From Humulus lupulus (lineage: Eukaryota; Streptophyta; Magnoliopsida; Rosales; Cannabaceae): a stretch of DNA of 64,000 nt. The DNA lies in contig NC_084796.1 of NCBI RefSeq assembly GCF_963169125.1, positions 92,364,888-92,428,887 of the forward strand, in the 5' to 3' direction. The notes under the pieces are model-generated. The model was not told the DNA's origin. It did no database searches and was given only the letters and a program-made list of their open reading frames with translations. The translations under genes and the position numbers were made by a program. Positions 60,828-64,000 of this stretch are shown here, one piece after another. The first letter of the stretch is position 1; each line of letters begins with the position of its first letter.

Positions 60828-61256
60828 TGAGAAAACTTATTCATGATCTTATTTATTTTCATGTAGATCTTATATTAAACAAATTAATATGAGACAACCT
60901 AAAACATGTTTCTAAAATTGAATTCAAATAGAAATAATGATAAGAACACTTACATTAGTCATTCCTTCAGTTTCTCTAACCCTTGTATCCTTTCTATCGC
61001 AAGGTATCACCAAGAAACTGAACTGTTCTTCAAATTTCTTCATAGCCTTCCAAAGTATCCTTAGAATCACCTAGACTAGAGTGGACAATTCTCAACACAT
61101 GAGATAGATACAGAGAAAAGAAGAATAGAAGAGAAAATTGAGGCTTAGAAAATGACTTATGCTATAGAGAGAAGCTAAAACCTAGAGCATCAAGAATAGA
61201 TCTTCTGATTTTCTGTCAAATAGTCTTTCTGTAATCTATTTTAAACTCCCACTTAC
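60828..61256 (-). repeat. Partial 5' LTR of copia element B, interrupted by element C
   Basis: Matches the first 430 or so bases of the left LTR (38816-39260) with scattered substitutions and small indels, then stops exactly where element C begins. The continuation must lie right of C. Confidence 0.85.
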
Positions 61257-62144
61257 TGTTTACCGAGTTTTTCGGAAACGAATACAAACAGAATAATAAA
61301 AAGATAAGAACTGTAGAAATGCTGAAATGTAACTAAACAAACAGTGTTTTTACGTGGTTCAGGCGTTAACAAGCCCTAGTCCACGAGTCGATGTTATTAT
61401 ACTTGGAAAAGGTTACAGTAAGATGGCTGGTGCACAAGAACTTCACACACTCACAGTGTTTCTCTCGGGTTCTCTTGAAGAAGATGAAGCTAGAGAGATT
61501 TTAGTAGAGTTTTTGCTATGTGATTTGTTGGTCGTCCCTCTTCTTGTAAAATGAAGGGGTCTTTATAGCTAGGGTTTCAGATTAGGGTTTTTCTCTACGT
61601 ACATGAGTCTTAATTACACCAGCCATAAATAGGGATACAATTACTGTAGTAGCATGGCTACAAGACTCTATGTGGGTATATTTACGTGAAAGTATGGGGA
61701 ACACACAAAGTTAGCCGTCTTTTCCAAGTTGTCAGCGGAACAGTAGGCGAAAAGGTACCCTTAGGCGTGCTGGGATGTGTGCGGCTTTGACCTGACGGGC
61801 GTGTCAGGCGGGATCCTGTGTCAGGCGGATATCATTCCAAATATGCCTCCTCCAGGACTCGACCGTTTGGCTTTGTTCCGTGCGAGGCACGGAACTGTTT
61901 CCGCGGGGACCACTCGAAGAGCTTCTCCTGGAAGGGGCTTCCCCGAAGGATATCCCTTCGGGAGTCTGGGAGAGTTGACGAGTTTCCGTGTTGTGTTTGC
62001 TTGGAAGAGTAATCCGGACACTAAACGGGAGAGGCGAAGCCTTTCTGTTCATCCGCGAGCTCTGGTCACCTACCGTGAAAGACATCGATAATTCTGCTTC
62101 CCCGAGGACATCAATCTAAACGCTATCCGGAAATCTGGATAACA
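61257..62144 (-). repeat. 3' LTR of element C
   Basis: Begins TGTTTACCGAGTTTTTCGG and ends CTGGATAACA; 888 bases. Short ORFs inside it are accidental. Only one copy is in the window, so the borders rest on the TG...CA ends, on the interruption of B's LTR and on the adjacent polypurine tract. Confidence 0.7.
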
Positions 62145-62158
62145 TTTACCCCCCAAGG
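62145..62158 (-). other. Polypurine tract of element C
   Basis: Reads CCTTGGGGGGTAAA on the minus strand; compare CTTTGGGGGGCAAA in element A. Confidence 0.75.
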
Positions 62159-62612
62159 TCACGGAGCTTTGAGAGATCCGGGAGCTTGTACAGTCCTCCA
62201 GGTATTTCGGTCTCTTAGATTAGGCGAGGGGGCACCTTCTGTGTTCCCGGAAGAGTTCCTTTTTCCCGCCTGAGTGTTAGTATGAAAAAGAAAGGGAATT
62301 TCTTCTGTTTGAACTCAAGTACTCAAGTGCGGCAAGGACCACGTGTCATTCTGGGAATGGTTCTGCGACCAAGACGTGTGCGTGAGGCGACTGGTTGAGT
62401 ATGCGTGCGTCAGTCATCTGAATAATGATTTGACGGTTTTTAATGGTACTCCGGGCCCGAGGTGGTGTAATGATGGGAAATAAATACTTTATTCCCATCC
62501 GAGGAGTCATAAATAGGATCGTCGCTTCATCTCCAGCCGTTGGATCTGATGCACACGGAATGGGAAGATCGGGACCGTCCATTTGAGGAATTCGAAACGA
62601 CTTCTTCCCTGC

Positions 62613-62619
62613 TATAAAA
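62613..62619 (+). promoter_or_regulatory. TATA box of the antisense gene in element C
   Basis: TATAAAA in a GC-richer context, about 470 bases inside the LTR, followed by a CT-rich leader. A GTAAGT donor at 62747 with TTTGCAG acceptor at 62831, and a second GTAAGT donor at 62902 with TTGTCCAG acceptor at 63352, predict two leader introns (85 and 451 bases). Confidence 0.6.
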
Positions 62620-62900
62620 ACGAGGGAAAGGACCTTTCTTCCTCTTTACGCTTTCAAATTCTCTATCTTTAGGATTTTCAGATTTCCAAACCTTCGAACT
62701 CTCAGGCTTCCCAGCTTCCGTTCCCCCAAACTTGCCATTTCTTTTGGTAAGTATCTGGAAACTTTTCTTTTGATTTGGCAGTGGGTTTATTCGCCGAAGT
62801 TCCTGGTTTGAATCGCCGTTCGTCTTTGCAGCTTTTACTTCTCGCGATCGTGCTGTGCAGTGATCCAGTTACTCCTTCAACCTCCAACTACCCGAATATC

Positions 62901-63498
62901 AGTAAGTATTTCTACTTTGCTCTTTCCTCCCAAACCTTAGGTTGTTGGTAGTTGTTAGAGTAGAGGTTTCTACCATTATCGCTTATGTGCATGCGTGAAT
63001 AGGGCTTTGGTAGGCATGTGATTGATGTGAGTCGATAAGTAGCCTTTTTTGCATGCTTTGGTGATCTGCGTTCGGAAAGTCGTTCCTTATTTTGCTGTTT
63101 TAGGGCATAAGCATGAACGCCTTTAGGGTGTTTTTCTCTGGAAAAACACTTCTTTTGGTGGGCTTAGGCTCGGAGTCGGAGTCTGGTTCCTTGCTGCCCT
63201 TCGGGTGGCATGGTGCCAATCCCTCGGTAAGCTCGGTGGGAGCCTCTCCAAGCAGTTTTCGGGGAGGGTCTCCCCGACGCCTTTGATACCACTAGGGTAT
63301 GACAAGGGTGCTGACTGCTTAGAGTGTTTTCTTCTTTCTTTCTTTTGTCCAGTGACGAACATCTCAAAGGAACAACTCCTTGCTGTGGGGGAGGCTGATT
63401 CTGCCCAGGAGAAGGGTTCCCCTGTCGCTGGTGCAAAGGGGAAAGGAATGGCAAAAGTGGTCGTGGCTAGTCCACCGACTTCCAATAGTTCCATCTGA
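62901..63498 (+). CDS. Upstream ORF (48 codons) of the antisense gene in element C, start codon split by an intron
   Basis: Predicted join: base 62901 plus 63353-63498. Splicing the GTAAGT...CAG intron joins an A to TG and creates the ATG; without splicing this frame has no such start. The product begins MTNISKEQLLAVGEA, is small and Gly/Ala/Lys-rich, and ends at TGA. One GAG codon separates that stop from the main ATG in the same frame, as in element A. It may be an upstream ORF or an N-terminal extension lost to a stop. No domain is recognised. Confidence 0.4.
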
Positions 63499-63501
63499 GA
63501 G

Positions 63502-64000
63502 ATGGACCAAAAGCCGAACCTTTTCAGGAATTATGGCATGCTGGAGCTGTATTCCTCCGAGGCAGGCCTGAAGAACATCCCAGGTCTGATGTGGCATCGT
63601 CTGTCGGTGCTGGGCGAATCGGCTAGCCAGAGTCATGAGGGCTTCGGTGCCTGGAGCTGGGCACACATAGTGTGTGGGGCGCACTTGCCCCTAAGGAGCT
63701 ACTTTGCCAATTTCTGTGTGAAGGCGGGGATTGCCCCCTTCCAGTTGATTCCTCCCAGCTACAAGCTCCTAGCAGGGTGGTTCATCTTTTGCAAGTCCCG
63801 GAAACTGGAAGCTCCTACCCCGGAGGAGGTGCGGTACTTCTACGGGTTGAAGTCTCAGCCTATGAGGGGTCATTCAGACAAGGTGGGGTTTTACAGGCTG
63901 GAAAGGCACCCGGACGTGATGTGCCCCACCTGTCATACCGCGAGGGTTCCAGACCTCCGGGAATACTGGTTCCTGACGACTGGCTTTCCGCTGAAGAGGG
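63502..64000 (+). CDS. Antisense gene of element C: putative gypsy-type transposon domain protein, partial
   Basis: The frame is open from the ATG at 63502 to the window edge (166 codons). It carries the putative gypsy-type transposon domain: AHIVCGAHLPLRSYFANFC, AGIAPFQLIPPSYKLLAGW, an EEVRYFYGLKS segment, and a Cys-rich patch (MCPTCHTA) before LREYWFLTTGF. The parallel segments in element A align without gaps around APFQ. Unlike the copy in A, no lesion is seen in the part available. The 3' exons with the coiled coil would lie outside the window. Function unknown. Confidence 0.75.
   Translation, partial: MDQKPNLFRNYGMLELYSSEAGLKNIPGLMWHRLSVLGESASQSHEGFGAWSWAHIVCGAHLPLRSYFANFCVKAGIAPFQLIPPSYKLLAGWFIFCKSRKLEAPTPEEVRYFYGLKSQPMRGHSDKVGFYRLERHPDVMCPTCHTARVPDLREYWFLTTGFPLKR

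Larger units (their letters stand above)
38816..61256 (-). mobile_element. Element B: degenerate Ty1/copia retrotransposon carrying three nested insertions
   Basis: The order on the minus strand is a 5' LTR (truncated at 61256 by element C), primer-binding site, long leader, gag, protease remnant, integrase, RT, RNase H, polypurine tract, 3' LTR. Integrase before RT is diagnostic of copia. Element A sits in its 3' LTR, G3 in its leader and C in its 5' LTR. B itself is inserted in the 3' LTR of E; the left flank is ATTCT and the other flank lies outside the window. Several stops and shifts make it inactive. LTR length of about 1.8 kb suggests a Tork/Angela-like lineage, not proven. Confidence 0.85.
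61257..64000 (-). mobile_element. Element C: second Tat-like gypsy element, only its 3' LTR side inside the window
   Basis: An LTR with TGTTT...AACA ends is followed by a polypurine tract nearly identical to that of element A and then by a plus-strand gene of the same type and position. The element therefore reads minus, with pol beyond the right edge. The preceding five bases CTTAC should recur at the far end as target duplication. It is a different family from A: its LTR is 888 bases and the sequences do not align. Confidence 0.75.

Noticed and set aside
61777..62091. Overlapping frames on both strands within the LTR of element C
   Set aside because: GC-richer LTR sequence leaves frames open by chance; no domain.

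Overview
The window is nuclear DNA from a flowering plant, very probably a eudicot. The evidence is a spliced plant-only gene (DUF863 family), AT-rich intergenic DNA, a Mutator-like transposase relic, MITE-like elements, and a deep nest of Ty1/copia and Ty3/gypsy LTR retrotransposons of plant lineages. No species can be named from the sequence.

Region 1 (1-8150) is genic. A decayed MULE transposase reads off the left edge on the minus strand, behind a degenerate repeat built on the word TATCGAGC. An orphan reverse-transcriptase-associated RNase H fragment follows on the plus strand. The only apparently intact host gene is a three-coding-exon DUF863 gene on the minus strand (CDS 6788 to 3329, 910 codons predicted) with an extra intron in its 5' leader.

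Region 2 (8151-14573) is AT-rich intergenic DNA without a recognisable gene. It holds a 784-bp MITE with TAA target duplications, two microsatellites, and two adjacent palindromic foldback elements of one family.

Region 3 (14574-64000) is a retrotransposon nest. The oldest layer is element E (plus strand, no recognisable coding). It contains a solo LTR (H), which contains an Athila-like gypsy element (F, minus strand), which contains a solo LTR (G1). The 3' LTR of E was hit three times within about 40 bp: by solo LTR G2, by copia-type solo LTR D, and by a degenerate copia element B (minus strand). B in turn received the Tat-like gypsy element A in its 3' LTR, solo LTR G3 in its leader, and a second Tat-like element C in its 5' LTR, which runs off the right edge. 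Most insertions are supported by TG...CA ends, target-site duplications, primer-binding sites and polypurine tracts.

All gag-pol reading frames in B, F and A carry stops and frameshifts, so none looks autonomous now. The most interesting feature is in A and C. Each carries, antisense to pol and just inside the 3' LTR, what looks like an independent gene with its own TATA-like box, a leader intron of about 440-450 bp, a 47/48-codon upstream ORF whose stop lies one codon before the main ATG, and a protein with the putative gypsy-type transposon domain (plus a coiled-coil C-terminus in A).
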